In this document: in pieces, positions 32,876-43,705 of the stretch
How the letters are laid out: each line of letters starts with the position of its first letter
How positions within the stretch are numbered: position 1 is the first letter of the stretch
DNA from: Mactra quadrangularis
Taxonomy: Eukaryota; Mollusca; Bivalvia; Venerida; Mactridae
DNA length: 64,000 nucleotides
Assembly: GCA_025267735.1 (NCBI GenBank)
Contig: CM046298.1
Span: 41,363,917 to 41,427,916, forward strand
Direction of reading: 5' to 3'
Translations under genes and position numbers: made by a program
The notes under the pieces: generated by a model
Database searches by the model: none
Seen by the model: the letters and a program-made list of their open reading frames with translations, nothing else
Told to the model about the DNA's origin: nothing

Positions 32876-33224
32876 ATGTTCACATTAAGTGAGCGTATAC
32901 ATCAAAACGAATTAATTGGATGTGAGTTATCGTATTACGTTTATGCTAATATGTACAATTGGATAGCGGAAGAGTTTGCGACTATAAGAGTCTCACACGC
33001 GACCACATACTTGTATCAAATATCACCGACATTCTTGTTTTATAAAATCTTGTATAATATTAAACATATTATTTCCGACCATGTGGCAAACTTATTTAAT
33101 ATGTTTTATCTATATTACTTTATCTTACTTTATTACTTTAGCTGTATTTTTAACAATTCATACAACTTTGGTTAATCAATCATTTTCGATTCCGCTTTTT
33201 GGTCCCCCATGATACTGAGATAGT
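32876..33224. other. AT-rich spacer with an unsupported frame
   Basis: A 99-codon plus-strand frame (32876-33175) is rich in Y, F, I and N, with no domain and no splice context; I treat it as chance. Confidence 0.4.
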
Positions 33225-33290
33225 AGGATTACATTTCTTGCTCAAGGAAAGAACGTGGTAGGTTTTTAGGTTTTAAATTCCTTACAACCA
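33225..33290 (-). mobile_element. Possible SINE body fragment (minus)
   Basis: ACATTTCTTGCTCAAGGAAA is the inverse of the TTTCCTTGAGCAAGAAATTT motif in the SINE at 33500-34060. Only this core is recognisable. Confidence 0.4.
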
Positions 33291-33499
33291 AACAAATCCA
33301 CTACATTGGGATTGCTTAAACAATACATTTTGTAAAGCATTTGATTTAATTTCTCATTCTGGTGAAATCAAAATAATACATATATCTTTATTATGTATAA
33401 AATGTAACTACAGATATCCACTGAACAGAAAACGTTAATTTGTAAAGACGGAGAGTTATTATTAATAAGATGCTCCGCCGGAAAAATATAGTTTTAAGA

Positions 33500-34060
33500 A
33501 GAGGGCATAGCCGAATGGGAACAATTGGGGTGGCATGGCCGAATGGTTATAATTGGGGTGGCATGGCCGTATGGTTACAATTGGGGTGGCATGGCCGAAT
33601 GGTTACAATTGGGGTGGCATGGCCGTATGGTTATAATTGGGGTGGCATGGCCGTATGGTTACAATTGGGGTGGCATGGCCGAATGGTTACAATTGGGGTG
33701 GCATGGCCGTATGGTTACAATTGGGGTGGCATGGCCGAATGGTTACAATTGGGGTGGCATGGCCGTATGGTTATAATTGGGGTGGCATGGCCGAATGGTT
33801 ACAATTGGGATGACATGGCCGTATGGTTATAATTGGGGTGGCATGGCCGAATGGTTATAATTGGGGTGGCATGGCCGAATGGTTACAATGTTGGACCGAT
33901 AATATCAATGTATAGCCAGCTCCGTGCTGGTTAGAATCCCATCCAAAACCTATCCCGTTGTTTCCTTGAGCAAGAAATTTTATCTTACTAGCTCAGAACT
34001 GGGTGACCAGGAAGTGAACTAGAAAGTAATCAATCGACATTCTGAGAATTTGTTTCACAA
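33500..34060 (+). mobile_element. tRNA-Ser/Leu-like SINE with amplified A-box region
   Basis: At 33860-33957 there is a complete tRNA-like head. It has TGGCATGGCCGAATGGTTAC (A-box core TGGCCGAATGG), ATGTTGGACCG, a long variable-arm-like stretch, then GGTTAGAATCCC (B-box). The layout resembles class II tRNAs such as Ser or Leu (GGCCGAGTGGTTAAGG...GGAC). The body has TTTCCTTGAGCAAGAAATTT, AACTGGGTGACCAGG, similar to the Deu-type SINE domain. Upstream the A-box segment is repeated as a 28-bp array. The direct repeat CTCCG(C/T)CGGA...TATAGTT flanks the whole (33472 and 34104). Confidence 0.65.
33515..33892 (+). repeat. 28-bp minisatellite made of A-box units
   Basis: About 13 head-to-tail copies of ATTGGGGTGGCATGGCCGAA + TGGTTACA. 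Units alternate loosely between GAATGG and GTATGG and between TTACAA and TTATAA, suggesting a 56-bp dimer step. Every unit contains TGGCCG(A/T)ATGG, a near-consensus polymerase III A-box (TRGCNNARYNGG). The 28-bp unit is open in several frames; the 120- and 83-codon frames here are artefacts. Confidence 0.95.
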
Positions 34061-34147
34061 TCGAGCTGAAATAGAAAAATATTAAAATTACAATAAAATG
34101 TGGCTCCGTCGGAGTATAGTTATAAAAGAGTTCTGCTTGAGCATGAA

Positions 34148-34517
34148 TAAGGGACTTTAGTCAGTTATTTCCCTTTGTATACTCTTCAAATAGGTAGGTC
34201 CTATTAGTTGGATGACTCGGATTTTATCCTTACTTTTCAATGTCAATTTGCCAAAGTTAATCTTAAATAACTTTTTTTTGTATATCATTTAATTTGTTTA
34301 AAATTCAAGCTAAGTATTTTTATGGTAGAGAACTATCTAAATTTCATCACTTCTGTTAATATCTTGATTAACAAGAAATATATATTAGATGAAGTATTTT
34401 GTTATCCTTACATAGGACTTCAATGATAAAATCCGAGGATTCAAACTGTAAGGACCTACTTACCAATTGGATTGCTTCAGAGTTTATCAAGGAAAGATAA
34501 CTGAAAAAAGTCCCTAA
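34148..34517 (-). mobile_element. PIF/Harbinger-like MITE, copy 2
   Basis: The element is 34151-34514 (364 bp), flanked by TAA at 34148-34150 and 34515-34517. It is the reverse of the copy at 7564: left end GGGACTTTAGTCAGTTATTT, right end AACTGAAAAAAGTCCC. The two copies differ at many positions, so both are old enough to have diverged, but termini and duplications remain clean. Confidence 0.85.
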
Positions 34518-34746
34518 TTATTAGAAAATCGTAAGTTTACGACAGGTATGTGCATATTTTTCAGAGTTCTACATACTGTACTAGTATGTAATCTATTATT
34601 AATCAGACAAAGATCACCTTGTACGCTGCCTTCATTCGTTATATTTTTCTCAATTGATTTAAACAAAACTGTTCTCATCGTACGACAGTCTAGTTTTATC
34701 GCATTTATCATTCACACTTGAGTACAAAATTCAGTTACAATTATGC

Positions 34747-34850
34747 CAGTGGCGCATACATTAACCCCATTGATCAAAGTACTCACTACAGTACATGTTT
34801 TGTTTACTCATGATTGATTTAAATCAGCGGAGTTAATGAATGGACCACTG
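34747..34850 (+). mobile_element. Small TIR element (CAGTGGCG family), copy 2
   Basis: A 104-bp element with CAGTGGCGCATACATTAACC at the left and the degenerate inverse GGAGTTAATGAATGGACCAC, TG at the right. GATTTAAATCAG near the right arm matches the other copies. The interior is shorter than in the 47632 copy. Confidence 0.7.
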
Positions 34851-36455
34851 ACAGCTGATAAAAAATAATAATATCTACGAGTGTTATTGTAAGGCGAATA
34901 TTTTGTTTTATATAACTAAATAGCCCATTATCTTCAGTAAGAATATAAGCAAACCGAACACTCGGTGTCCTCTACTGACATCCGTAGAGGTTTTCGTGCG
35001 GCCGCAAGATTTTTTTTTGGACGAAGGAGGAATGGAGGAATACCATTTCAGACAATGCGGTTTTAAATTATTCTTGGTAATTTGTTAAACAAAGACAAAG
35101 AGGCGTGGTCAGAGCCCAACATGCAACATCTCACTGTCTTCGGTTTAGTCAGGGTTAGGGACACGAAATTGATTGCTCCTACGAAAGCAGCCAAACTGAA
35201 GATTTAAATGTTTTATTGGATTGAATCTAAATAAGTACAATGCTATGTACGAAAGATATTATACAAAATAACACGAATTATAAAACTGTGCAATAGTTTA
35301 TTGCTAAAGACGCAAATCTTAAAAAAAACCATCTCCATTTTACTTTCATTTTAATTGGAAAGGATTTCGCTTATCTTACAGAAAAGTAATAATTAGTTCA
35401 GGAAATCGTTAACAATTCTGTGCTTTGATTTGATAAAATTTGCAAGATGCACTGTTTTAATGTAATAATTAAAGGCTGTGTTAAGGAAATAACGAGAAAG
35501 GGTGAACCCGCGAGGTGATTTATTCAAGAAGCGATGACAAAATTGGGTCAAAATAGTAAAGCGAGACAATGTTAATATGTCCCGTCATTTAGTGTAACTT
35601 TAAATCTTAATTGCATAACCATTGTTAGTCTAAAAGCGGTGAAAGCTAGACACAAAATAAGACCTGTAGCTAATACATATCGGAAACAAGCGTAGAAACT
35701 CTCTGACTCTGACAGTGGAATTACATCATAGGAGAGAACTAATGCATTCGCGAGTGATTGGAAAATATAGAGTTTGAACGTTGAAACAGTCTTGCTTATT
35801 TTTCAATGATTTGTTTTGTATACGCCAAGTAAATATAATGTCGACCTATAAAGTGTGCATCATTTAATACTACTAATTTCACCGAGTTTAAACTGACACG
35901 AAATATAAATTACAATTATTGCGTTCTACCGAGTGTTAACATACAAGACAATACGAAAAATCGCTACTACGTTGAACTAGTAAATTGTACATAGATACTT
36001 TAAGAGTATACGTTTCTTTTTTACAACTGATCAGTATCAGAGTAGTTAAATATACCTCTTACAAGTGATAGTTGATTTTATATAAATATTATTTTATATG
36101 TTTTAATTAACGCTAGTATTGGATTTACTGTTTCTCGTTCGGTTAGCATACAAAATTCCACCGGAGGGAATACAAGTTAATTATAAATTTGCTATTCCGA
36201 TATATTTGAATTATTAACGGTGCATTAGTATACGTCGGATGACCTCGGATATTATGATGTATTTGTGACAGTAGGATTTATAATTAGTTTTTAATAAGAC
36301 AGAAGAATGCATTTGTTTCTATCATACTTAAGAAAGCTTTGAGAGTGTAATGAAAGTTGTGCTTAAAGAAAAACTAAAGTTGTAAATACACGGTTATTAG
36401 ATGGATTGGATTTAAATTGCAAGATTTTATTTACTATTTACTGAGTTGTATTACG
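34851..36455. other. Intergenic DNA upstream of the 36456 exon
   Basis: No coding exon seen. The last ~400 bases would be the 5' UTR and promoter region of the signal-peptide exon; TATATAAATATT near 36078 is TATA-like, but AT-rich background makes that weak. A small hairpin CTCTAC...GTAGAG lies near 34971-34990. Confidence 0.35.
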
Positions 36456-36593
36456 ATGAAGCTATTTGTAAGTGTTCTTATATCCTGTGTTTTTGTACTT
36501 AATGTTGAAACTGTGAGTAATACTATTGAAAAGTTTGAAATTCCAAGGGAGGTAATTATCGAAGCTACATGTCAAGCGAGATGCTATAAACAG
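36456..36593 (+). CDS. First coding exon of a secreted protein (unknown)
   Basis: ATG at 36456 has A at -3 and opens 46 codons that end exactly at CAG|GTAGGG, a good phase-0 donor. Residues 1-20 form a clear signal peptide: MK, then LFVSVLISCVFVL, with likely cleavage near NVETVS. The mature part is polar and ends ATCQARCYKQ with two cysteines in a CxxxC arrangement, as though a cysteine-rich domain continues in the next exon. CxxRC followed a few residues later by Q is faintly like the start of anosmin-1, but that is too short to assign. An upstream TTG-started extension is irrelevant. I could not identify the second exon within the window; a long intron is likely. Confidence 0.55.
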
Positions 36594-38128
36594 GTAGGGT
36601 AATATTTTTATCAAATGATAATTTTCTGTTTTATTTTTCTTATAAATATCTATTCAATCTAACTTAGTTCTTGTTGGCCCATTGAGCCGAGTACCAACCC
36701 TATGCTTTGTTTGTTGTATTTTGATGCCTGTATTATACCTGGTAAATTGTACTTGTCACTGAAAGGAGTAAATACTTATCGTTCGTACAAAAAATCAAAC
36801 ACTGTTTATATAAACAATACAATGAACTAATCCATGAAAGGGGATGCTCAGGTTGACATTAACATTATATAATTTTAATATGTTTAATGAGTGTCTTGTT
36901 GCCGCGCTAATTTTGTCAAAATGAATTATGTATACAACTTTTATTTTCAACTTTTATTTACTGCCTACCTCTGAAATGGAATGTTTCATTTTTAATGTTA
37001 ACTAAAACACGTTTTGTTATTTCGTACGCACTATACTTACCTATGTTATTCAAACATGTATTGTAACCATCAAGCCAGAGTCATTTCTTGGTTGCATACA
37101 TAGCAATTCCAATTTGTCAATCTTCTACATGTATTTATTTTTATATTCAGAGTCCACGTTTCTTTTATTTTGCCATGCATATCTACACTATTTATAGATA
37201 TTTTGAAAATCTAAACACCATAACAACTGTTGTTTTAAACCCATAATATCGTTGCTATGGAACTAGCGTTCTTAATGTCAACATTAATTTTGTACATTAT
37301 ATTATTTGAAATACACACTATTTAAAGTTATACTTCTAAAATTTTCTCGGTACAGCAATTAGGAAAAAAACAAATGTTTCCTTAGATGTAGACATATCTT
37401 ATTATGATATTCAAATTTAAAAAAAAAATGCATTGCTTTTATTAATAAATGTATACCCAAAACATACGATAAAATGGATCGTAAGTTCATTTGCAATCAT
37501 TTGATGCAAAAGCACTCAAAAGCTATCACCAATATTTGTGATGCATGTAACATGTTCTATTTGTATACACTAATCGGTGCTCTGAGTAGTTTAAAAGTTA
37601 AAGGTAATGATTTGACAAAGTATTAACACTTGGTTTCTGTTTTGTCATTAGGTGAGATTTAAGCTAGTGAAAAGGTGCCTCTCTGCTCAGTACTAAAAGC
37701 TTACGAGCACTAACATACATCAATTGTTTCTTAACATATTAGATAATGCTAGTCAATCGAGAATTTTAAGGCGCTACAATTCTAATCAAAGACTGGAAAC
37801 GACAATAAAATGGCCCGAGAAATGTATACATGTGTATATGTTGTTCAATTTTATTAAATAATTCTATAATAAGGCCAGGAATCTGTAAAGTGTGGGAAAG
37901 GAAACCTTTTTAGTGTAAATTAGAAGTATAATAATGACATTAAGCATCACAGTTAATAAAAACATAACTTCATATGGCTTCCAGATCTGACAGTACAGGA
38001 GTACTAACTAGTACATTTATACGGATGGGTCAGCGCAAAACTCAGTCTAATTACATGTTAATAAAGAATGATATAGACTGGTTCCACGCTGACACATTGA
38101 TGTGTAAGGCATTATTCATCGAAATGGT
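36594..38128. other. Probable intron or intergenic DNA
   Basis: AT-rich, with no exon in phase 0 with good borders that I can find after the 36456 exon. No dispersed repeat recognised. Confidence 0.35.
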
Positions 38129-38156
38129 TTAAGGGAGTTCGTCACATCTCCCTTAA
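38129..38156. repeat. Short perfect hairpin
   Basis: TTAAGGGAG and CTCCCTTAA form a 9-bp stem with a 10-base loop, just outside the broken reading frame at 38204-38383. Confidence 0.55.
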
Positions 38157-38203
38157 CATTTTATATAGATAACAAACTATTCCATAATGAGTTCAAAATG
38201 ATA

Positions 38204-38383
38204 TTAATATTGCCAAAGTTGCGTCTTCGCAAACATGTTTGTGCAAAAGGTGTGATTAAAACCCCGTTGACCGTTTCGGTCGCTAGTATTGGTCTCCAGA
38301 CATTCGCAAAAAGGTCACTGCCCGGACTCCTTAGACAAAAGCTCGAGAATCGCCCACTGTGTAGGATGGACAAACTGATGCAT
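38204..38383 (-). pseudogene. Interrupted minus-strand reading frame, 60 codons
   Basis: From an ATG at 38383 the minus strand reads 22 codons (starting MHQFVHPTQWAILELL), then TGA, then in the same frame 36 more codons (starting PFCECLETNTSDRNGQ, ending AKTQLWQY) to a TAA. GC is near 48% against about 33% around it, and codon composition is coding-like on both sides of the TGA. Simplest reading: a decayed fragment of a gene or of a dispersed element's protein. A selenocysteine reading of the TGA (giving U-x-x-C) is possible in principle; I see no SECIS element and do not favour it. Opposite-strand frames of 70-71 codons are shadows. Confidence 0.35.
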
Positions 38384-38422
38384 TATTCAGAAGGGTTGGA
38401 ATCTATGATGTAAAATATTGTA

Positions 38423-40927
38423 TAGTGCCATGTTTATTGACTTTCATGTATATCATGTTACTTATGATAACAATGAGAGTCTGTGGCACTATAAATCAAA
38501 TCTAATTATATGAACGGTAGATGTGGTGAAAGAATGATACCAGAGACGCTAGTAAGGTGCGCTGTAGGCTGGCCGTCATAAATAGTTTACAAGTTCACGA
38601 GTTTATTATATTATTAAAACAGGAATGTCTTTGACTTTAGCGGCCAATTCATGTATAAATTGCAACAAAATAAACTGCGTAAAGTCCGTAGTAGCAAACC
38701 AGCGAGGTATTTTTTTATTAATGAAAACAACGAATAAAATAATTTTTTGCCATGTAAAACAAATATTTATAGTACAGTATAACCTGTGAAATGTTGTGAT
38801 AGAAAAACACTTCTCTCTGTTCCGTGAATCGTCAGTGTACATGTACAATGTTAATTAAACCCTTGAATGCAGAAAATCTCTTAATTCCGAATTCCGAACA
38901 CAATTTTAGGATATATTTGGTCATTTCACGGCTATTGTAACTGAAAAATAAAAAATAAAAAATATTTTTACACTGGTCATTGTCATTCTACTAATAAATT
39001 TTGATATTTATGTGGAATAATCCATTAAAGTTTTATACCATTTGAACATCATTTAAGTAACTAGCTGTCTCATCGTTCCGAATGACAATAACCTGATAAT
39101 TACGGACGCTACTAAAACCCGATCATCCTGTCCAGGTATAGGCGGTCGGATTGTACAGATTGCATCGTATACACGAGTATACATGCATGTACTAGAGGTC
39201 TAATTGTAATTCATAAATCTAATTCACCACAATAGCTAGTATATAAATGTAAGAGTGGCTATTGACCGTGAAATTATGTAAGTTTTTTTTAAAACCTTGT
39301 CTAAACCGTAGTGTTGTTTTTGCTGAAATAAGTCGCGTTCCGTTTGTTTTTTTTTGTGCTTAGTTTTTTTCAGAGCAAATACACATCATGTTTGCTTTTT
39401 GTTAAGATTAATTTGTACAGGAAGAAAAAAGTCTTGTTTATCAAGACTCTGAATCAGTTATATAACCTGACGTCTAATACAGTAGCTTTGTCTATCTACG
39501 TAGCAAACTGTTTCAAGAACGTATTTTACTATGTAACTTCGCTAATGTAAACATTGAAGATTCCCGGAACCTTGACATCTTGATAATTTTAGAAGTTCAA
39601 TTTAGACATTCGGTATATTCGAGGTACTCTTAAGAAGTACGGAAATTGTTAAATCCGAGTTTTTCGTCCGATGCTACATGTGTTCTGATTGCTCGGGTTT
39701 TACTGTATAACGGCATTATATGTCTATCAAATCAAATAGGACTGCAGGAGCGTATATACGAGAATGTTTTCTTTGGATTCAAAACATAGATCAGCTGCTA
39801 AAACGGATTAAACATGTACAGTAATACTTTGCTATAATGTATTATTGCGAACCCATTAACTTTATGACGAGTTACAAGACCCAAATTCATAATTTTAGAA
39901 GAAAACGCCCCTTTACATAACTATATTAAGACCATTTTGTCGCGGCAATTAAGACCACCATTTAGGATGGTCCTATTTTTTGGCATATTTTCACTGTAGT
40001 ATAAAAGATAATATCGCTGTGGATCTAATTTTTTACTTTTTGGAAGTACTTTGAACTTTAATATAATTTTTTGTTATGTCTACAAAGAATGTATACATTC
40101 TAACGATACATTATACATCATTTTGTCATCTAAAACTAAACGTTTATTTACCATCACATAATCTAATATAAAAAATGAAATATCCAAATAAATGAGTTCA
40201 AATGAATCCTAAGAAAAACCGGAATCCTTACAATAATGAACGACTATCATGGTCCCATTATTTATGTGCTCCTTATTTATCTAGTCTAAAACACTTTTAA
40301 TCCGTAACCTCAGAATTCCGGAAACCTTAGAAAGCCGAAAAACTCTGTTCGGTTACTTTAAGCATTTTTTATTGTCAAATACGTTGCACAGATGAAATAC
40401 ACCAATGACAGATACGTATGTACAAAATGACAATGGGGTCTGGCCACAAGTTCTTGCAACTTAGTTACCACCATTCCTGGCAGATATTTACGAACAATAA
40501 ACATATCTTTGACTGTATTATGGTTCGGTTAAATTTTGGCCTTCTATTATCAGAGGTTACACTGTACGATGTACTTGTTTTGGGGATCGAGAATTTTCAT
40601 ACAAGGCCACACGAATCTCAATTTGTACTCAGTTTGAGTCAGAATATGTCAGATTATATTGGATAGGATGTATGTAAGTTTCAATTTATGTCAAAAATAT
40701 GTAGAGCAACATAATATAGAATCTACGTAATATAATGATAGAAAGTGATGCTTCAAATAGGTTATAGTAGATAATAACTGTAATAGATTGCCAACGATTG
40801 ATAAGCTTGGCAAAAATGTTGCTAGATACATAGTTGTTATTGTTGATCTATGTCAAGGTACTATCTCTAGATTCTGTAACTGTTTGTTTTTTACCGTCGA
40901 AATGAAGGCCGGGGGTATTCGAAACAA
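38423..40927. other. Intergenic AT-rich DNA
   Basis: No supported gene or repeat. Frames at 38606, 39344 and 40418 have AT-driven composition and no splice context. Confidence 0.4.
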
Positions 40928-41026
40928 CCACAGGCGGACGGCGCGGTCCCGAAGCAAAATCACTATATATATGTATAATATAATTATACTGTGTTTTTGC
41001 TTCAAGACCCTGCCTGTCGCCTGTGG
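40928..41026. mobile_element. About 100-bp hairpin MITE, copy 1
   Basis: The left arm CCACAGGCGGACGGCGCGGT, CCCGAAGCAAAA pairs with the right arm TTTTTGCTTCAAGACCCTGC, CTGTCGCCTGTGG. The ~35-base loop is AT-rich (TATATATATG). About 30 bp of imperfect stem; a transcript would fold like a small precursor RNA. A close relative lies 640 bp downstream. Confidence 0.7.
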
Positions 41027-41031
41027 GAGCA

Positions 41032-41086
41032 ACCTCGGCGATCCTATACCTAGATATACTTTATCTGCATGGAAGATCGCCGAGGT
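41032..41086. repeat. Perfect 12-bp inverted repeat
   Basis: ACCTCGGCGATC (41032-41043) pairs with GATCGCCGAGGT (41075-41086) across a 31-base loop. It lies directly beside the hairpin MITE and is not part of it as far as I can tell. Several overlapping frames on both strands (40788-41327) run through this GC-richer patch and are not supported as genes. Confidence 0.7.
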
Positions 41087-41568
41087 AGTTTCGAATGGGC
41101 TGGTGTGTATTGGAATGATTCGTATGTAATTGACATGGGCCATTCGGAACACCACGTTTACACCTACCAAGTGTATATTTACGTAGGAACTCACCGAGTA
41201 GTACCGAATTCCCTATACCATAGTAGGAACGGCTATTTAGGCTATTTAAGGCTACTTTAGCAACATGTGTCAGACAACGCATCTCGGCGGTGGGTTTGAA
41301 TACCAGAAGAAATCTGCATACCAGCATGGGGTCTCTACATCAAGTCTAGTAGTCGTCATCCAAGGCGAAGCAATGTCTTTATTACTTGGTTAAAATAGTT
41401 TTAGTCTAGTGATTCATGCCTGTCCATGGACAAAAAATGTGGTAGAAAAAATGTTGAAATGTAGCCCCCAAACATTATGTTTTACTCTGATATATGAATT
41501 AATGCAGTTATCATGTAACTACATGTATATGCTTAGCGTTATTTTTTACATTGACGATTCAACCATAC

Positions 41569-41656
41569 CCACAGGGGACCAACACGGTCCCGAAGCAAAA
41601 ACATTATGTATATATAGTGATATATATTTGCTTCGGGACCGTGCCAGCCGCCTGTG
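41569..41656. mobile_element. About 90-bp hairpin MITE, copy 2
   Basis: CCACAGGGGACCAACACGGT, CCCGAAGCAAA and its inverse TTTGCTTCGGGACCGTGCCA, GCCGCCTGTG. It is the same family as 40928, with better-paired arms and the AT loop ATTATGTATATATAGTGATA. Confidence 0.75.
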
Positions 41657-41766
41657 ACTTTAACTGATTTCTGTCGTGAGTTACGTTTAAAAAAAAACAT
41701 ACTTTTGTGAAGTTTGGCTAAAAACAAATTTAGGTAGTTTATGTACGTAACTATTTTTTTTAATTC

Positions 41767-42040
41767 AGTTTAACGCCTAGTCAGCGCAAATTATTGTCAT
41801 TTTACGGGGGCCAGCTCTCACCTAACCTAACTTTTCAGAACCATTGTCTATAACCATTACTTATATACCCTTCAACATCCCGGACACCTTCTCTATATAA
41901 CATTTTTAAAAGACGAAACTGACTCTATTGTCGAATTTTCATATAAGGTTATAACCCGCCCAAACCAGAAAACCCCTTGAGTACATTAGGTTTGAAATCC
42001 TGACCGTATCGTACTGTGCCACGTGCCCGTCAAACATTAT
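41767..42040 (-). mobile_element. Diverged SINE, family 1 (minus strand)
   Basis: Tail first: TTTAACGCCTAGTCAGCGCA, CCTAACCTAACTTTTC, CCATTGTCTATAACCA, then TTGTCGAATTTTCATA. The tRNA head is heavily altered (TTTGAAATCCTGACC), with no usable B-box. One of the oldest copies in the window. Confidence 0.7.
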
Positions 42041-42330
42041 CAAACCATTTACATCTAATTCATGTAAAAACTATACTCAGACAAAACCAGTAACTCTACA
42101 CTTAAAAGAAAAAATCTCATGAAATTTTAGAATCAGTCGTTTCGACAGTTTTCTGCCGATTCATCGATTTTGTCTCCTTTTTATATCATCGCCGTAGTAT
42201 GTATTTCTTACAACTAAATGATAAAGTTACATGATTTTGTACGTGACTTGTCATAGTTTATTAGTTTGTTATCAACCAAAGAATACAACCACAAGTGTAT
42301 GTATCCATATGATATTTACCCTGATGCACT

Positions 42331-42707
42331 TACAGTACCCACCAAAAATTTGGAGACAAAAGAAATTTAACAAACTTCTTAAAATTCAATGATTGATTCG
42401 TTAGAACCATTGTTTTTAATATACTTAATATGGCTGGGTATAAAATGGAAGCAAATTTCATGAAAGCATCAACATTTATTGGACTCAGCATCTGACACCC
42501 TATAGCTTCCAAAACCATGTTTATTGTAAATATTTTCCATAACGTAGCTTTTATTCTATTTTGTAGTCTCAGTTAAAATCAATGATAACCAAAAGATAAT
42601 GCATGCAAAACTTCAAAGCATTTCACAATTTACAGTTATCAAGTTATGATAAAGCCGTTCAGTAAGCCTACAATATGAAAATGTCTCCATTTTTTATGGG
42701 TACTGTA
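42331..42707 (-). mobile_element. Tc1/mariner-like MITE, copy 2
   Basis: The element is 42333-42705 (373 bp) with TA on both sides. The left end CAGTACCCACCAAAAATTTG, GAGACA and the right end TGTCTCCATTTTTTATGGGT, ACTG are imperfect inverses. The interior reads as the reverse of the 20923 copy (AACCATGTTTATTGTAAATA). Better preserved than copy 1. Confidence 0.85.
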
Positions 42708-42734
42708 TGTTATACTGTGCTATTACAAAGGTGA

Positions 42735-43046
42735 ACAACTGAGTTTTTACATGGGGTTTCCCCATGTTAAGTAGCTGACTGAGGCAAATCCTCATTAAAA
42801 TTTGTCGCGGACGATTACATTCGGCTGCGCGTTCATGTGCAAGTAAATGGATAATTACTACTTCAAAAAATGTAGTCCGCAATACGCGTTAACAAGCAGA
42901 CAATGAGAAGTACATTGTACATCTTTATCTAATCTGACTTATGTAAGGTAAAGCCCATTGTATCACTTCCGTTTGTTGTATAAACCATAATTACATATTC
43001 CAACAAAATCCCATGGCTGACAGCGCTATTAGCGCTTTGATTTGTC
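42735..43046 (+). mobile_element. About 310-bp dispersed repeat, copy 1
   Basis: It starts TTTTTACATGGGGTTTCCCC, ATGTT (an ACATGGGG-TTT-CCCCATGT hairpin), then AAAATTTGTCGCGGACGATT, ACATTCGG, ACGCGTTAACAAGCAGAC, and ends GACAGCGCTATTAGCGCTTT, GATTT. It matches 46964-47262 reversed. No TIRs at the ends and no protein. Class unknown. Confidence 0.7.
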
Positions 43047-43320
43047 AAGTTGCCAAAGATTATGGAATGCATCTTTAACAACATTGATCAATTCTGTATT
43101 AACAAATATTCTTGATCGGGAATCACCGTTTGACGTTTTATTTAAAGACACTTTACATTCATTCATTTACAGCAGATATGGAAACATTCCTACAACTGCA
43201 CGATTAAAATACATTTGTAGTTATTGTGCTTTAAAACCTAGAAACAGAAAACACAAAAAGCTACAGAAATTTGGCAGTTTGTTAAAAATATGTTCAAGAC
43301 ATTTTACACTGATCTTTTAA
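43042..43320 (+). CDS. Candidate exon or 3' gene end, unknown protein
   Basis: An open segment of up to 92 codons with no ATG near its start; the first few codons overlap the end of the dispersed repeat. Composition is protein-like rather than AT-driven: LWNASLTTLINSVLTNI, then DRESPFDVLFKDTL, then YGNIPTTARLKYICSYC, then a basic run KPRNRKHKKLQK, ending at TAA. IPTTARLKYI loosely recalls the end of a SOCS box (LPLPxRLKxYL), but the usual L-C-R part is missing, so I give no family. It would need an upstream exon; no strong acceptor is visible because the repeat abuts it. Confidence 0.33.
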   Translation: MSSCQRLWNASLTTLINSVLTNILDRESPFDVLFKDTLHSFIYSRYGNIPTTARLKYICSYCALKPRNRKHKKLQKFGSLLKICSRHFTLIF

Positions 43321-43705
43321 TGGTCATTAAGCTTCCATTCGTCTCATAATGCCTGTAGTTAATTTTTAAACAATTTGGTTTGTATGCAGATTAGTTCCCT
43401 GTTTTATAATTGATAATTTTACTCATTTTGCTGCAACTTTGTTAATATTGATTATCTGAAGCAAGGAAAAGCAATAAAAGGAGCAAGAGTATTCGGATAT
43501 TCAGTTATTTGTTAAATTTGGACCAGAATTGTTTATACCAAACCAAAATGTGTTTATTTACTTAAGTTAGTGCATTTGTTTGCTCCATTCTGACTGAGTC
43601 TTTGGTTTTAAGCTAGAACATTGTATTGTAAAGACGTTGTTTTAGACATAGTGGCAGATAACCCTTGTTCGGTTATTTTTATTTAATTTTTGTTTGGTTT
43701 AACTC
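43321..43705. other. AT-rich spacer
   Basis: Nothing recognised before the minus-strand SINE tail. Confidence 0.4.

Noticed and set aside
32876..33175. 99-codon plus-strand frame
   Set aside because: Composition (Y, F, I, N) is what AT-rich DNA gives by chance; no domain, signal or splice context.
33470..33832. 120- and 83-codon frames with GWHGRMV/GVAWPYGYNW repeats
   Set aside because: The 28-bp unit lacks stops in these frames, so repeat DNA alone explains them; the A-box reading explains the sequence better.
40788..41327. Four overlapping frames of 63-113 codons on both strands
   Set aside because: They overlap hairpin elements and one another on opposite strands; inverted repeats keep both strands open.
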